Shown here: positions 44,909 to 57,413 of the stretch, piece after piece
Layout of the letters: the number at the start of each line of letters is the position of its first letter
How positions within the stretch are numbered: the stretch's first letter is position 1
Source: Chloranthus sessilifolius
Lineage: Eukaryota; Streptophyta; Magnoliopsida; Chloranthales; Chloranthaceae
Length of the DNA: 64,000 bases
Direction: 5' to 3'
NCBI GenBank assembly: GCA_021018995.1
Contig: CM037593.1
Span: 36,841,810 to 36,905,809, forward strand
Made by a program: the position numbers and the translations under genes
The notes under the pieces: model-generated
Told to the model about the DNA's origin: nothing
Databases searched by the model: none
Seen by the model: only the letters and a program-made list of their open reading frames with translations

Positions 44909-45489
44909 TGCCGACTAATCTCAATTTCTCTCTATCATAAAACAAAATGTTCAACACCCATTTCAGAAACGGTTACTCAAGCAAAACTGGATTAGCTTGT
45001 GGCATTTATACAAAAACAACCCCTATATGATTTAGTAATGTTACGACTGAGATTTTCATTAATGTTGAATTATTGACCTTTAATGAAAATGTGATTGATT
45101 GACTGATTTAATCTTAGTTAAACTTTTGACTCGAATGGCGCACCACGAGCAATCCAAATCCTCGGACCCCTATGTCGGGCGTACATATGGGTGTGCATAT
45201 ATATGGCACGTGACACAACGCCCAGCATGAACCCAACCTTTCTCCTCTCTCTCTCTCTTACTCATTTTGTAAATAGAATATATAAATAAAATAAAAATGT
45301 GAATATATATTATATATTGAATATGGCATTAGATAAGTGTACCATAATAAATTGGTGATGGCACCCAACACCCAAACCTAACCAGTGCTTACTTTTATTT
45401 AAACTTATTTCTTAAATAAGGAACTATATAAATATTTGTGGTGTTTATATGCAACGAACAAACAACAAACTCCAATCCAACTTTTGCAC

Positions 45490-45712
45490 CAAGGTATCAA
45501 AATTGATATTGGTCTTGGGTATCGGTATGCCTGAGGTCGATACGACTCGGCCGATACGTATCGGCCTTTTTTTTTTCTTTCAACCCTGAATTTCTAGTCC
45601 GAAATCAAGACATATCGGATACCTGATACGAGATACCGATACGTATCGGTTTGGCCGAAAACCGATACGTATTAGTATCGGCTGATTTTTTATACCTTGG
45701 GTGCAAGTACCC
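45490..45712. repeat. GATACGTATCGG-type hairpin MITE
   Basis: ccaaggtatcaaaattgata at the left and tttttataccttggg at the right are imperfect inverted ends; gatacgtatcgg is itself palindromic and occurs several times. Confidence 0.7.
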
Positions 45713-46000
45713 ACACCTTATTATATTCCATATAATTATAATAAAGAAATTTCTAAGATAAGATCCGATTTACACAAAAAATGGTAATCGAATCTCAAGA
45801 GACCTATCGTCTTAAGCAACTAGTACAATTAAATCTCATCATTTATGAGATTGATTAGTAATCAATTAGAGTCCTGGACTCTTACTTTTTTGGCAAGTCA
45901 ACTTGCGCAATTGGACCCTCTCTCTAACTACCTCTTCTATATTTTTACAAAGTCTAGAAAAAAATAAAGTTTTCTATATCTCTCTCGGGCTCTCTTTCCC

Positions 46001-46007
46001 TTGTATT

Positions 46008-46043
<36 letters not shown>

Positions 46044-46216
46044 CCTTGTTCTCTTATTCTCTTTTCTTTGCAAAAATGCAGATGTACACCACCAATCACC
46101 CGGTGCAGCCACCTAACGCCACCTTAACGTTCCATGTCGAGGCTCAACTACCAAAGTTGCGCCCGTGCACCATCACCATCGCAATACCAACTACCAACAC
46201 CTCTAGTGGTGTTTAA
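46001..46216 (+). other. Short ORF after a (CT)n leader, unrecognised
   Basis: After a (CT)n tract (46020-46043) an ATG at 46077 opens 46 codons (start MQMYTTNHPVQPPNATLTFH), ending in TAA at 46214-46216. Composition is gene-like (GC-richer than its surroundings) and the leader resembles that of the U-box fragment. It may be the first exon or a truncated 5' end of a host gene. I do not recognise the family. Confidence 0.35.
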
Positions 46217-46651
46217 GCAAGCTTAAAGAACCAAGTTTCTATGGCAAAACACAAGGAAATCTGATCCGATCATGAAATCAATCACCATGGCACGTCGAAT
46301 TCGATTTCCGTCAATCCAAATCACCGTAAAAATCACCTATCCAACTCGTTTTATTTAGTTTATACAAGAAAAATTATGTTTAAATTACTATTGTTGAGAA
46401 AAATCATAAAATACTTATCAAAAGGAATAATGATAAATTAGTAATAATGGTAATAATAATAATATATATGTAAAAACATGTATTCGGTACACTAAACTAG
46501 TCAAATATACAATGCACATCCTCGCTTAACCTTAAGTGCGAGGCGAGTATTGAACCCCTCCTTTATTAGATGATAATTTCTCATTTATAAATATATAAGT
46601 GTGGTAAATATATTTATATGCAAGGTCAAATAAATGGACAACATATGCTTA

Positions 46652-47284
46652 TGTAACGACCCTAAAAATTTAAAACTGAATTTGTGGTGTTAGATTCATT
46701 TTGCACAGAGCGTGGTGTTAGTGCTCCATACCGGAACCTATCCTAGTTGAAAAAGTACACATTTTGGTTTTTCAAAAAGGTTTTATATTTAAAATTATCC
46801 TTATTTGACACAAGTTGTGTGGTGGCCTAGTGGTTGAAAGACTTTGCTTATAAACAAGAGGTCTAAGGATCAAATCTTACTACGTGAGTTTAAACCTCTA
46901 TTTTAAACCTTGAAATAAAAGCCTATACACCCTTATTTAGTGCGACCGCTTAACACCGAATTAATGCCCATATATTATAAATAAGAAAGCTAAACCATTA
47001 TTATAAGAATTCTTCTTAAAAACCTTAGCCGTCACTCCATCTTCTTCTATAGCCACCTTTTTCTAAAAACACCCTAATCTCTTTTAAATCTCTTGTGTGT
47101 TCTTCCACAAGAACCACTATAGTATTTTTCTATCGTCAAATCGAGGTGAAGGTGTAATCGTGATGCCCATCGTGGACGCCGATCTCTATCGCCTAACCGC
47201 CATCTCTTCGCCGAGCACGCTTCAAGAGGTGGGTGCCCCTCGATCGATCTTAAAATATTCAACTTTTTATTTTAATAATAATAA

Positions 47285-47344
<60 letters not shown>

Positions 47345-50114
47345 TGAATATCTATTTATCTTATTTAGGTATTCAAAAGTTATATATATATACATGTATT
47401 TCGGTGTGTATAATAGCATAAATCCTATACATGGACATATAATAGTTGCCCTTAATATATATAGATATATAATGAATATATATAGGGTTTTGTATTGCTT
47501 ATATAGGTGTTTACAGTGGAGAGAGAGAGAGAGAGAGAGAGAGCTCTTCTTCTCCACAATTTCGTCAGTGAAGATAAGATATATTTCGGGGATCGGCCCA
47601 ACTAAACGCCGACAATGCCTGATAACTTGCTGCCAACTATTGTAGTTGGGCACTTTGAAGAATTTTACCGATATGAATATTTTGGTGCAACCATCCTTCT
47701 AGCACCATTGATTTCAAATGAATAGATTCAAGGTTGGACCTCGATGGGCCCAACCCAAAAATAGAACGAGAGATGGACCATCTCCACAAATTGAAATCCT
47801 CGAGACATCTAATGGTTGAACTCAGAACTTAGCCCACAAATCAAGAAAAGTAAAAGGCTATTTAGATATCAAGAACATGAAGGATTTGACCTTAGATTTG
47901 AGACCTTAGAGGTCAAAATAAATTGGGCCCAACGACCTAATACCTTAGAATCATTTTTCTTAAATATCTGATGGTTCAGATCTATTCAATCTGATCGCCA
48001 TATGGTAGGTACACTAAGTGTGCACTTGATCGCTAGATCTTGTAAAGCGTTGTTGGAAGATCTAGTGTGCTAGAGTTCGAATTGGGATCGGGACAAAAGA
48101 ATCAACCTTAGGTAAAATTTTATTGTCTAACCATCCAATGGTTCAGATTAGAGGATAAATAACTCAAAGTTCGTGCCTTCTTATTTTAGCCTTAGGTGCC
48201 ACATGGAATAATACATGGGTTACCTTTGACCCTTAATTTTTGAGAATTAAGGCGCAAGTGGCCCATAGGACCAACTTCAAAACGATCTCAATAGTAATTC
48301 AATGTAATCTAATGGATCATAAAGTGTCACTAAAATTTCTAGGACGCGCTTTGAGGCTCAGAAATTGGAAAATTTAGTGAGGGATATTAACCCTTGTATA
48401 ACTAGGCTAAGTGGATCATTTGACTGCCACATTGACCCACTCTTAGGTCAAATTAGTAAAAGGTGTCGATACTAAGACTGCACAAATTTTATGAAACTTT
48501 AAATGTATGTCCGATCAAGAATCCGACTACCATAGAAGGTTTCTCTCACAATTTTTTTGTATGAAATATTTGTTCTTTTCAAATTTTAATTATTATTTTA
48601 TATTCACAAGTACGTAAGGTGTATGAAATAGTTACTTTTGGCCAAGTTAGTCCTTTCATTATATGGCATGCACCATATAGAAAAATCACGATAGGGTATA
48701 CGCATAATTAAAAAAGAATAAGCTATGTCACATGACTTTTAAGCCTTCGTCATGGTGGGGTTCCGTCACACGGTCACGTGGAACTTGGAATGTAGGCATC
48801 CATATGCGGATGCAACACCTCTATGGGAGTATGGTCAGTCACCAAGTACATCTAGGATACTCTAGATACTACGTTTTGTGAATCTTATCGCACCGTGGCT
48901 CACTTCAAATTAAGTTTTCAGCAAACAATAAGAAATGATATGTAAGATAAGGTAAGCTACGAATACGGAGAATTAAGTTACGTTGTGAAGGCCAGCAAAA
49001 TACAAATTAAGTTTCTACACGTGCCATGTCTTGCGTGCCACCGCAAGATCTAACGTCTGCAGCCAAGACGGGTCTTAAGGACAATATGATACGACAGTGT
49101 CCCGAATGTAAGGGGACACTGATTTAAATGCATGCAACCATATCGGGCTGGATGATGGTATACGATATGATATGGAGGTTAGGTGGTTATCTACACGTGG
49201 ACCTCGCGTGATAGGCTCGAGCAGCGTCCCTGGCACAGGTCGTATACGAAAATAAGGTAAGATGTGAAGTACGTTGTGTAGGCGTATGGAGCAATATTAA
49301 GTCTTAAGATATGCCACATAGGAAAAGTCGACAAAGCAGACACAAAAGGAGATCAGAACTTGATGCATCATATATATTTCATGTTATGTCAGGTCTTTTC
49401 ATTTTATGTTACTTCTTGTTCTTTTTATGCTATATTTTTCAGTTTTGTTATGATGGATATGAGATCGTAGATGTTTTTTGTAATCATTTATGGTTGTTTG
49501 ATTTATTTCAAAATGTATCGCAACTCAAGCGATTGCACACACGATCACCTGAGTATTTTATGGTGGATCGATTGTGCAACCTGAAGTTTACATGATCGAA
49601 AAACTCACACCCTCCCCAAAACTAACAGTTGCAGGTGAGAACTTCGATTTTTCCATCACTGAGGATGGGGATGCTGCTGTACCTGATGCGGCACAAGAGC
49701 GTGAAGACGTCGGCCACCATCTGACGAGGAATAGATCCATGGATTACTTTGAGCATTGAGAGATTTTTAGTCATAATTTTATTATTTTCAGGGGAGATTT
49801 TTTATTAGATACTTTTATTTTTCAGCACCAATTATGGGTTTGCGTTGGGACTGTTTTATTCCACGTAAAACCTCTGCTTGCTTTCAATTATAGATGCATG
49901 GTTAGGATTTATCACTTAATTAACGTCATCTACGTTTTCCGCTGTTGTTTGTTTGAATAATTTATTTTTAAATGATGCCATTAAATGCCTTGATCCATAT
50001 GCTAAATCGGTATAAGAATTATGTGTATGTCCGCTTATCGCCTTAACAAGCGTGCGGTGTCATAACACGGAATTCTAGGCCCTTGAGGTCGGGTAAGGAT
50101 TCTGGGTCGTGACA
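46652..50114. mobile_element. Solo LTR, 3463 bp, family L1 (TGTAACGACC...GGGTCGTGACA)
   Basis: Starts tgtaacgaccctaaaaattt, ends ggattctgggtcgtgaca, and is flanked by exact 5-bp duplications gctta (46647-46651 and 50115-50119). No gag or pol domain lies inside. It holds (TA)n at 47287-47341, (GA)n at 47518-47543 and a tRNA-like patch near 46812. The ends are typical of plant Ty3/gypsy chromovirus LTRs; a related fragment lies at 61395-62725. Confidence 0.82.
46812..46885 (+). repeat. tRNA-like patch in the solo LTR
   Basis: tggcctagtggttgaaagac (box A-like) and aaggatcaaatcttact (box B-like) about 50 bp apart. Probably a SINE head; not a tRNA gene. Confidence 0.4.
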
Positions 50115-50446
50115 GCTTAACACCAAATCCATAGACATTTCTAACTTTATTTTTTCTAAATCAGTCATTATGTATATATGTAAATATATATATATTTGTG
50201 CATATGTTGTATTATCATATGTACATGTGTGTTCAACACATTGAACCATCCCCAAATTCCACTCTTATAAGACTTTTCTCACAATCCTTACACTCCACGT
50301 CAATACTAAAACCTAACCATCTAAACATTTAACAATCATATTATTAATGTGTTTTTTTTTATAGAAGATAGCATTTTAATTAATCAGGAAAAATCATAAA
50401 TAACAATATCAAAAACCTGGGGAGGGGCATCCTCCAATCATACCTC

Positions 50447-52487
50447 ATTACATCAATCATTAAGGCCTATTTTAGCTAACGCATCGGCTGCACCATTTGC
50501 AAATCTATTCACCAGCACCCAAGAATACAACCAAAACATTGTGGAGACAACTTTCACATTATCGAAAAGATTTGCGAATTCTGATAAATTGTTGCCCCTA
50601 CCATCAACACAATGAACAATCCTAGAAGAGTCTCCTTCGAAAATGACTCTTTTAAATCCTGTATCAGTAGCAAACTAAACCGCTTCAAGTAAACCAATAA
50701 CCTCATAATGATCAGTCAAAGAGACATTCTTGCAATTCTTAGCTAGAGCACTGATCGATTTTAAATGTAACCCTTGCAAGTGCACAAGATCTATTGTAGT
50801 ATGGCAAGAACAAGGGTGTCGAACCCACAGGGAAACGTGAATTTTAATTAATTCTTTCAGAGATTTAAAAACATCCCTAAGGAAGTACCAAAGGGCAAAT
50901 TCAATTTAACCAAAAATTTATCACTTTTTCTAAATGCAAGAAAAATAAATTAATCTAAACAACTAATTGCTGATGAATTTAAGAACAGTATTTAAATGAG
51001 ATCAAGGACTATGCTATCCCAGATTTGTACCCCTTTTCTATCATTAAAATCACAGTTTTATTAAAGCATCATTCACACCATCATTCCTATAGAAAAATGA
51101 TTCGTAATAAAATATGATCATCAATCCGGCATACCATATCTAAAAACAATGACTCAGCCTATCATTGTGGTATGAGTCATGTAAGAAGCATAGCGTATCT
51201 CACGATGTTTAGATCATAACAGGATGTATATAATCGCTCTGCAGCCTAGATCAGTCTGCAGGTCCAGATCCAACGATTATAGCCGTTGATACGCGTAATC
51301 AACGGTCATAACAAGCATTCAATATATTTTCAATAACACAAACTTTTAGCAAAACGATTCCATGATGACAATAATAGACTGCGGTATTAATCATAAAAAA
51401 TTACTACTTATCTAGGGATCGCATCTTTCCCGATCAACTGATTTAGTCGCTCATCTTTGGTGTATAATTTCCTTGTTCATTCAAAGTCATTCCTCTTTTC
51501 ATTTCTTCCAAAAGATCTTTGTTTACAATGCCTTTTCCTAGATACAATCTATGAATATAAAAGAGAGACAGTGCAAATCCTAAGTACAATCTATCTAGAT
51601 CAAACCCTAGAAGGAGAAGAGAAGAACTCTTAAAAAGATGCCCAGAGGAGTCTAAAATCAAAAATAATAATAATGAATAATAATCCTCCCAAAATTCTCC
51701 CCCTCGAAGTGTTTGATTTGGCTTTAAATAATACCCAAGTCGCGGAAGTGTCCCAACTCGACAAGTCAGGGTCGATTGATCGACCTTATAGGGTCGATCG
51801 ATCGACTCCTTAAAAATCTGCGTTAAGAAGCCTTTTCCGTCTCAAACTCTATCATTTTGGTCGATCGATCGACTGGAGGGTCGGCCAATCGACCTTCCCA
51901 AATTTCCGTGAACTCCCGCCAAACTTTGTATCAGACACTGCCTCGGTATTTCGGCCATAACTTTCTATCCCAAACTCGGATTAAGGCGATTCTTGTAGTG
52001 TTGGAAATTTGACGACGAACTCTACAACTTTTATGTTTTAGAAATTTCCTGAATCTGACGTCTTGAGGGTCCAAATTGAGCTGCTAGTCCCACTAAGTTC
52101 TCAATGACCCAAAATTGTAGTGTTTTGACATTATTTTCGGAATTCTTGGCCTGATTTATGTACTTTGATTATATTTACCTGAAACACTTTAAATCTAGTA
52201 AATCTCATCAGATAGCCTTCATCGGATAGCTAAATGTAGGTATTTAGGGGTGAAATATCATCATATTTCACTACTCATCAAGCACCCATCACACGCCCCA
52301 AGTGATCTCTAATGATAACTCCTATAGCAGCGGTCCCATTTTGTGAGCACCACGCTCCATCAAAATTAACCTTGTACGTGCCCATGGCCGGCGGAGACCA
52401 GAATCTAGGAATAGCCCAGACTGGAACAGTTAACACAGTAGCGGGCTTCAGAAAACTCGATTGGAAATCAGATATAAGGTTGACCAC
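50447..52487 (-). pseudogene. LINE ORF2: RNase H domain, interrupted by a solo LTR
   Basis: 52487-52286 reads YKVNFDGAWCSQNGTAAIGV, the start of the plant-type RNase H with its first Asp, through GVIIRDHLGRVMGA. After the inserted LTR and one copy of the agcac duplication are removed the frame continues in phase from 50747 down: CKNVSLTDHYEVIGLLEAV, a TAG, FEGDSSRIVH (second Asp) and NGAADALAK near the end, stop at 50449-50447. Only one nonsense codon apart from the insertion. Confidence 0.85.
50752..52280. mobile_element. Solo LTR, family L2, 1529 bp, inside the LINE RNase H
   Basis: Starts tgatcgattttaaatg, ends tcactactcatca; exact agcac duplications at 50747-50751 and 52281-52285. Contains clustered tcgatcgatcgac motifs near 51775-51895. 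No internal coding region. Confidence 0.88.
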
Positions 52488-53440
52488 TAAGCAGACAATA
52501 GACTGGGGCTCCCTCGATTTTTCTCCATAGAGGATTCTATTCCTTTCATTCCATAATGCTCAGGCTAGAGTAAAGAAGTGATCCAAGTGAGAAGGACCCG
52601 CCATAGATAGAAACTCCATGACCCACTCTTTGAAGCTAAGGTGGCTGAGTAGGTGGGGCCTAATACCCAGGGGGGAGTTGAATCATGTAATCACTTTTTT
52701 AGGGCAACCTCTGAGAGCATGTTTCACAGATTCTACAATGTTGTCACAAGCATCGCACATAGGTAGAATGCTATGAATTCTTTTATGAAGAAATTTCTTA
52801 ACAGGAAGGATATTTGAACACATTTGTCATGCAAATATTTTAATTTTATTTGGGATTTGGGCATCCAAAGATGGTTCCAAAGAGGGAAAATAGGAGAGAT
52901 GCTGGAAGAGCCTCTCCTTTCACTATTGTTTGCACACTCCCGAGCTACACCGTATGTGCACTTTTGACAGAAAAAAGTCCGTCCTTTGAGAAAGCCCATG
53001 CCATTCTGTCATGTTTATTGACAATGGGAAGAGGAATAGACAATAATGATAGCATCTTCCTCATAAAGCATTCCTAATCTTAAGCTCATCTCACCTGATA
53101 GGATCCTTGAGAATTAGGTTCGACACTTTTTCATCATCTTCAGCTGAAGGAGTGATAACTTTGAAAGTGGTAGGCCTAGGGATCCACTTATCCCTCCAGA
53201 TAGATATAAGTTCACCATTGTCAACCCTCCAGATAATACCCTTTTCCATAGTAGATCTAGCGGATAATATGCTAGCCCACGTAGAAGAGGAATTCGACTT
53301 CACTTTTGCTGCAAAAATGGTACTATTGGGATAGTACTTAGCTTTAAGGACACGAGTAACAGTAGCCAAAGGATTAGAGCATAACCTTCAAACTTGTTTA
53401 GAAAGGAGGGCAGTATTAAAAGACATAAGATCCTTAAAAC
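52488..53440 (-). pseudogene. LINE ORF2: linker and zf-RVT region, decayed
   Basis: 53369-53091 includes LKAKYYPNSTIFAAKV and WRVDNGELISIWRDKWIP, typical of the segment after RT in plant LINEs. 52999-52733 carries the tail of a zf-RVT zinc-binding domain with scattered Cys and His. Frame breaks separate these from each other and from the RNase H. Confidence 0.75.
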
Positions 53441-53686
53441 CCAAACTACCCTCACCTTTAGATTTGCAAATCTCCTTCAAGGCCCGCCAGTGAATTCCTT
53501 TCTCCTTTCCACCGTGACTTCACCAAAATTTCCCAATGGTCGCCGATATTTAATAAATAAATGAAGTTGGTAGTCTGAAACATCTCATCATATATGTGGG
53601 AATAGCTTGGGCATCAGCTTTAATCAATGCTTCCTTTTCGGCTTTTGAGAAAAGCTTCCTCTCCAACCCATGATTCTTTTCCAAAT

Positions 53687-54888
53687 CTATTCCTTAATAG
53701 AAACGAACGCAGCTCTCTTGAACTTTTCCACCATCATAGGCAAACTCAAATATTTCTCATTTGGGCTAGCCTCTTTAACCTGAAGAACATTGAGAATATT
53801 TTGTCTCATTGAATTTGGAACATTCATACTAAATGAGGTCTTCGATTTGTCAAAATTAATGATTTGACTCGAAGCCCCTTTGTAAAGTTTTAGGATATTC
53901 ATAATTTCCCCACATTCCTGTTCATTTGATAAATGATATAAAATACTATCATTAGCAAAAAACAAATGGGAAATGACCGGTGCTCCCCTACAAATACAGA
54001 TACCACAAATCTTCCAACAAATGACCCTAGAAGATATGAGATTTGAGAAGACTTCGACACACAAAATGAAGAGGTAGGGAGAAGGGGATCACCCTGCCGG
54101 AGACCACGACTAGGAACCACCTTGCTAATGACTTGTCCATTCACAAGGAACTCAAAGGATACAGTTTTGACACACCCCATAATCAACGAGACCCATCTAT
54201 GGCTAAAGCCCATTTTTAAAAGAGTCTTTTCAAGGAAATATCATTCCACACGGTCATAAGCTTTGCTCATATCCAGATTTAAAGAACACCAACCTTTTTT
54301 ACCACTTATTTTATTTTGAAGGAAATAAACAATTTCATAGGCAAGCAAAGAATTATCAAAAATAAGCCTATCAGGAACAAAAGCACTTTGGTGTTCGGAG
54401 ATAAGGTTGAGAAGGATAGCTTTAAGCTGATTTGCTAAAACTTTAACAATGATTTTGTAAATGATGTTGCAAAGACTTATCGGCCTAAAATGCGAAAGAT
54501 GTTTCAGATTCTTTATCGTAGAAATAAACACAATATGAGTGGAATTAACATGGGAAAGATCATAAGAGCCATTAAGATAGGAAAGAACAAAATTAGAAAT
54601 AGATTGACGCACAATTTTCCAATAAGTTTGAAAGAAAAGAGGAGGCATACCATTAGGTCTCGGGGATTTGAGAGGATGCATCCGAAAAAGTGCATCATGG
54701 ACTTCCTTATTTGTGAACTGGCGAGTTAACCACACATTTTGTTGATCCTTAATTGTGACATTAACACCTTGAAGAGCCTCATCATTTATGTCCGGATTTG
54801 AGGTAGTGACCAGGTTTAAAAAATAAGTTGAGATGATTTGTTCGATATCAGCTCGAGAAGTGTGCCAAATGGCAGTTTCATCATTCAA
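53687..54888 (-). pseudogene. LINE ORF2: reverse transcriptase domain
   Basis: 54888-54241 holds PRPNGMPPLFFQTYWKIV, HFRPISLCNIIYKIIVKVLA, SEHQSAFVPDR and LNLDMSKAYDRVE with the first catalytic Asp region. A break near 54238 is followed by 54213-53899, with [20 protein letters not shown]. 54064-53687 then gives [10 protein letters not shown], where the family has FADD: the first of the two catalytic Asp residues is Asn. LSLPMMVEKFKRAAF follows. Frameshifts near 54238 and 54060, plus this change, make the enzyme inactive. Confidence 0.85.
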
Positions 54889-55690
54889 GCCCTTGATGAA
54901 ATTTGTCTTCCTTCGTGATACAGCAGAGTAAAAAAACTTTGTATTCTTATCCCCATTCTTCAGTCATAAATCTTTAAATTGTTGTTGTCACATCAGTTCC
55001 TCCTTTCTCAGAAGATCATCAATCTCCTTTAGAGCTTTCCTCTCCTCCTCATTGTTGATGAAAGACAAATATGAGATTCTCTTCATTTTTAAGGAACTAT
55101 GCGGCCTAGAGAGATGTCATTGAATGTCACCAAAAGATTCTTTATTCCACTGCATCAAATGCTTTGAGAGAAAATCAATATTGCTACAAAGATTTGAGCC
55201 ATGATCTAACTGCAGCAAATTCCAATAATTTTCAACAACTTTGGTACATTCCTCGGAATGAACCCATATAGCCTCAAAACGAAACCTCATGGGTCCCCTT
55301 CTCCATTCACAATTTAAAACCATATTCGAAATGCTGATTGAAGCATGATCAGATTTTGAGGAAAGCAGGTATCGCACAGCTATTGAAGGGAATAAATTCT
55401 GCCTCTCGATTAGCTAGACCTCTATCTAATCTTTCTTCAATAAGATCTGATCCATATTGTTTGTTGGACCAAGTGAACTTGTACCCAGAGAAACTGAGAT
55501 CTTGCAAGCCATTAGAGTCAAGGGCATTTCTAAATTAGTCCACATGAGCCTGAGAATTTGGAACACCTCCCCTTTTCTCATGATGAAAAAGAACTTTGTT
55601 AAAGTCCCCCATGCATGGTCACGGATGGTCATTATGATGCCCAAGTCGAGATGGGAGATCCCAAGATTGAGACCTGTTATGATTTCAGGA
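54889..55690 (-). pseudogene. LINE ORF2: endonuclease, C-terminal half
   Basis: Minus-strand text contains MGDFNKVLFHHEKRGGVPNS (APE-type endonuclease, catalytic GDFN), GYKFTWSNKQYGSDLIEERL and SKSDHASISI (catalytic SDH). Stops break it, including one just before MGDFN and one after SQAHVD. Confidence 0.82.
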
Positions 55691-55696
55691 GCACCA

Positions 55697-57104
55697 TGAT
55701 ACGACTTTAATTGTACTTAGCCTTAACCTATTATAAGCACACAACAAAAATTGTAGCACTAGTATAAGATCGTTCCCACAGGGCCAACTTTCTTTTTTTC
55801 TTCTTTTTGTGAAAACTTTTATTTGTCTTTTAAAGGTTGTAAAATATGAATAAAATAATGGTTGTTAAATTAATTGCGAAAAAAGTAAATCTAAATCCTC
55901 CTACTTCCAGATTATAGTCGTTAATCACAATCTTTCAGTTCTCGGATGCTTACAGAAGTAAAATACTGTTACACTATATCCCGGTCCTCTATAATTTGAG
56001 TGTCAATCAAAAACTATATTTCCTCAACACAGATTTATACTAATCAACAATCTTCCAGAAATTTGATTTGGGTGTCAATCAAACTCAAGAAAACTGAAGA
56101 TGGAAAATAAAAACCGTTACACTAATCTGCAAATTCAAAAATTTAGTCGTCAATTAAAATAAAAAATTCTTAGATGTTCACACAGCAGGAAAAGTACATA
56201 AAATAAAACTAAACTAGAAAGCAAAATAGAACCATCCAAAGGATTGATCTTTCAGACTCTTCGGTCTTGATTGTCAGGCAAGACTTTTAGAAACTTGTGG
56301 ACGATTTTATTGGATAAAAACTACTCTAAGGTGATCTTCCAAAATTCCAACCTCAGTTGTCAATTGATGCTGAAAATTCCTTAGATAAGTTTTTCTCCTA
56401 TGCCAAACCCTCATATTTATAGATCATAAGGGGTCAGTTTACATTATTCAAATTCTAATAAAAGAAAACTACTAAAAATAAAACTTTCTAATAAAACTAA
56501 ACTTATAATCTTAATCTTCCTTGCTTTGGATGGTAGATGCATGCAAGGCTTGTTCCTATTTTACGATAACCGAGATCTTTAGGATTCTTTCGCCAATCTT
56601 CTCAGATCCGTGGGTTGTCAGACTTCTAATTTAAGTGATCTTCTAATTCTTTTCATGACGGTGTAATTCTCACGTGATCAGCAGCAACGAGCTTTGCTTC
56701 ACACAATCGTGGTTACGATTTCTCTCTTTATTCAGTACGATTTCTTCAATACGATCGATTGTATCCTTGCTTCGTGTCCTCTAGTCTTGTGAGTCTTTTG
56801 AGAAATCGTAAAGACGATTTATCTTCTTTTCTTCTTTCGCTCTCTCGAGATTACGATTTCTCTTACAATGGATCGTTTCTCTTCTTTCTTTCAGCTTTCA
56901 GACTGGTTCTCAATACGATTGGTCATATCTGCATACAATTGTGATTCTTACTCTTTTTTTAGCTCATTTTGGCGAAGATTAATACTTGGGCTCTATTTTG
57001 CTGTCAATTCTAAATATCTACATATTAACATCTCATTAGTAGCAAATTGGGGTCTAGCATCACTAAGTTAAGGGTGATAAAATGATAAATTATATGACTG
57101 ATCA
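55697..57104. mobile_element. Solo LTR, family L3, about 1.4 kb, inside the LINE endonuclease
   Basis: Starts tgatacgactttaattgtac and ends atgactgatca; flanks cacca (55692-55696) and tacca (57105-57109) match at four of five bases. LINE endonuclease text resumes on both sides (FYG near 57110; DLPSRLG near 55650). An inverted partial copy lies at 8573-9668. Confidence 0.75.
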
Positions 57105-57413
57105 TACCATAGAAACTAGTCAAACGCCACGATTCCCCAACAATAGCATCAATGTGATTCTTAGAAGACATTGGAGGCCAATGCTCCACTTCTCTCTCCA
57201 AAATAAAGGCAGATCATCCGATTTTCCAATCGCATCAACAAAAACACTATTAGGAAATCCTAATTTGAACTTTAGAACCTCCAATCTTCTAAAACAAAAC
57301 TTGGTTTCCATCAGAAACACCACCTCGGGATCTTCCTTCCGCAAAAGAAGGCGGAGAGCTCGAACCGTCTAGGGGCTCCCAAGCCCCCGACAATTCTAAC
57401 ATGATATTTTCAT
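57105..57413 (-). pseudogene. LINE ORF2: endonuclease, N-terminal half
   Basis: ATG at 57413-57411 opens MKISC-stop-NCRGLGSP, the family start (NCRGLG), with a second stop after SP. It continues as TVRALRLLLRKEDPEVVFLM and ETK, containing the catalytic ETK, to WRLTSFYG, where the solo LTR interrupts. The ATG overlaps the ORF1 stop as ATGA. Confidence 0.83.

Noticed and set aside
47097-47653. 182-aa plus and 128-aa minus ORFs
   Set aside because: Both consist largely of translated (TA)n (IYIYIY) and (GA)n inside the solo LTR.
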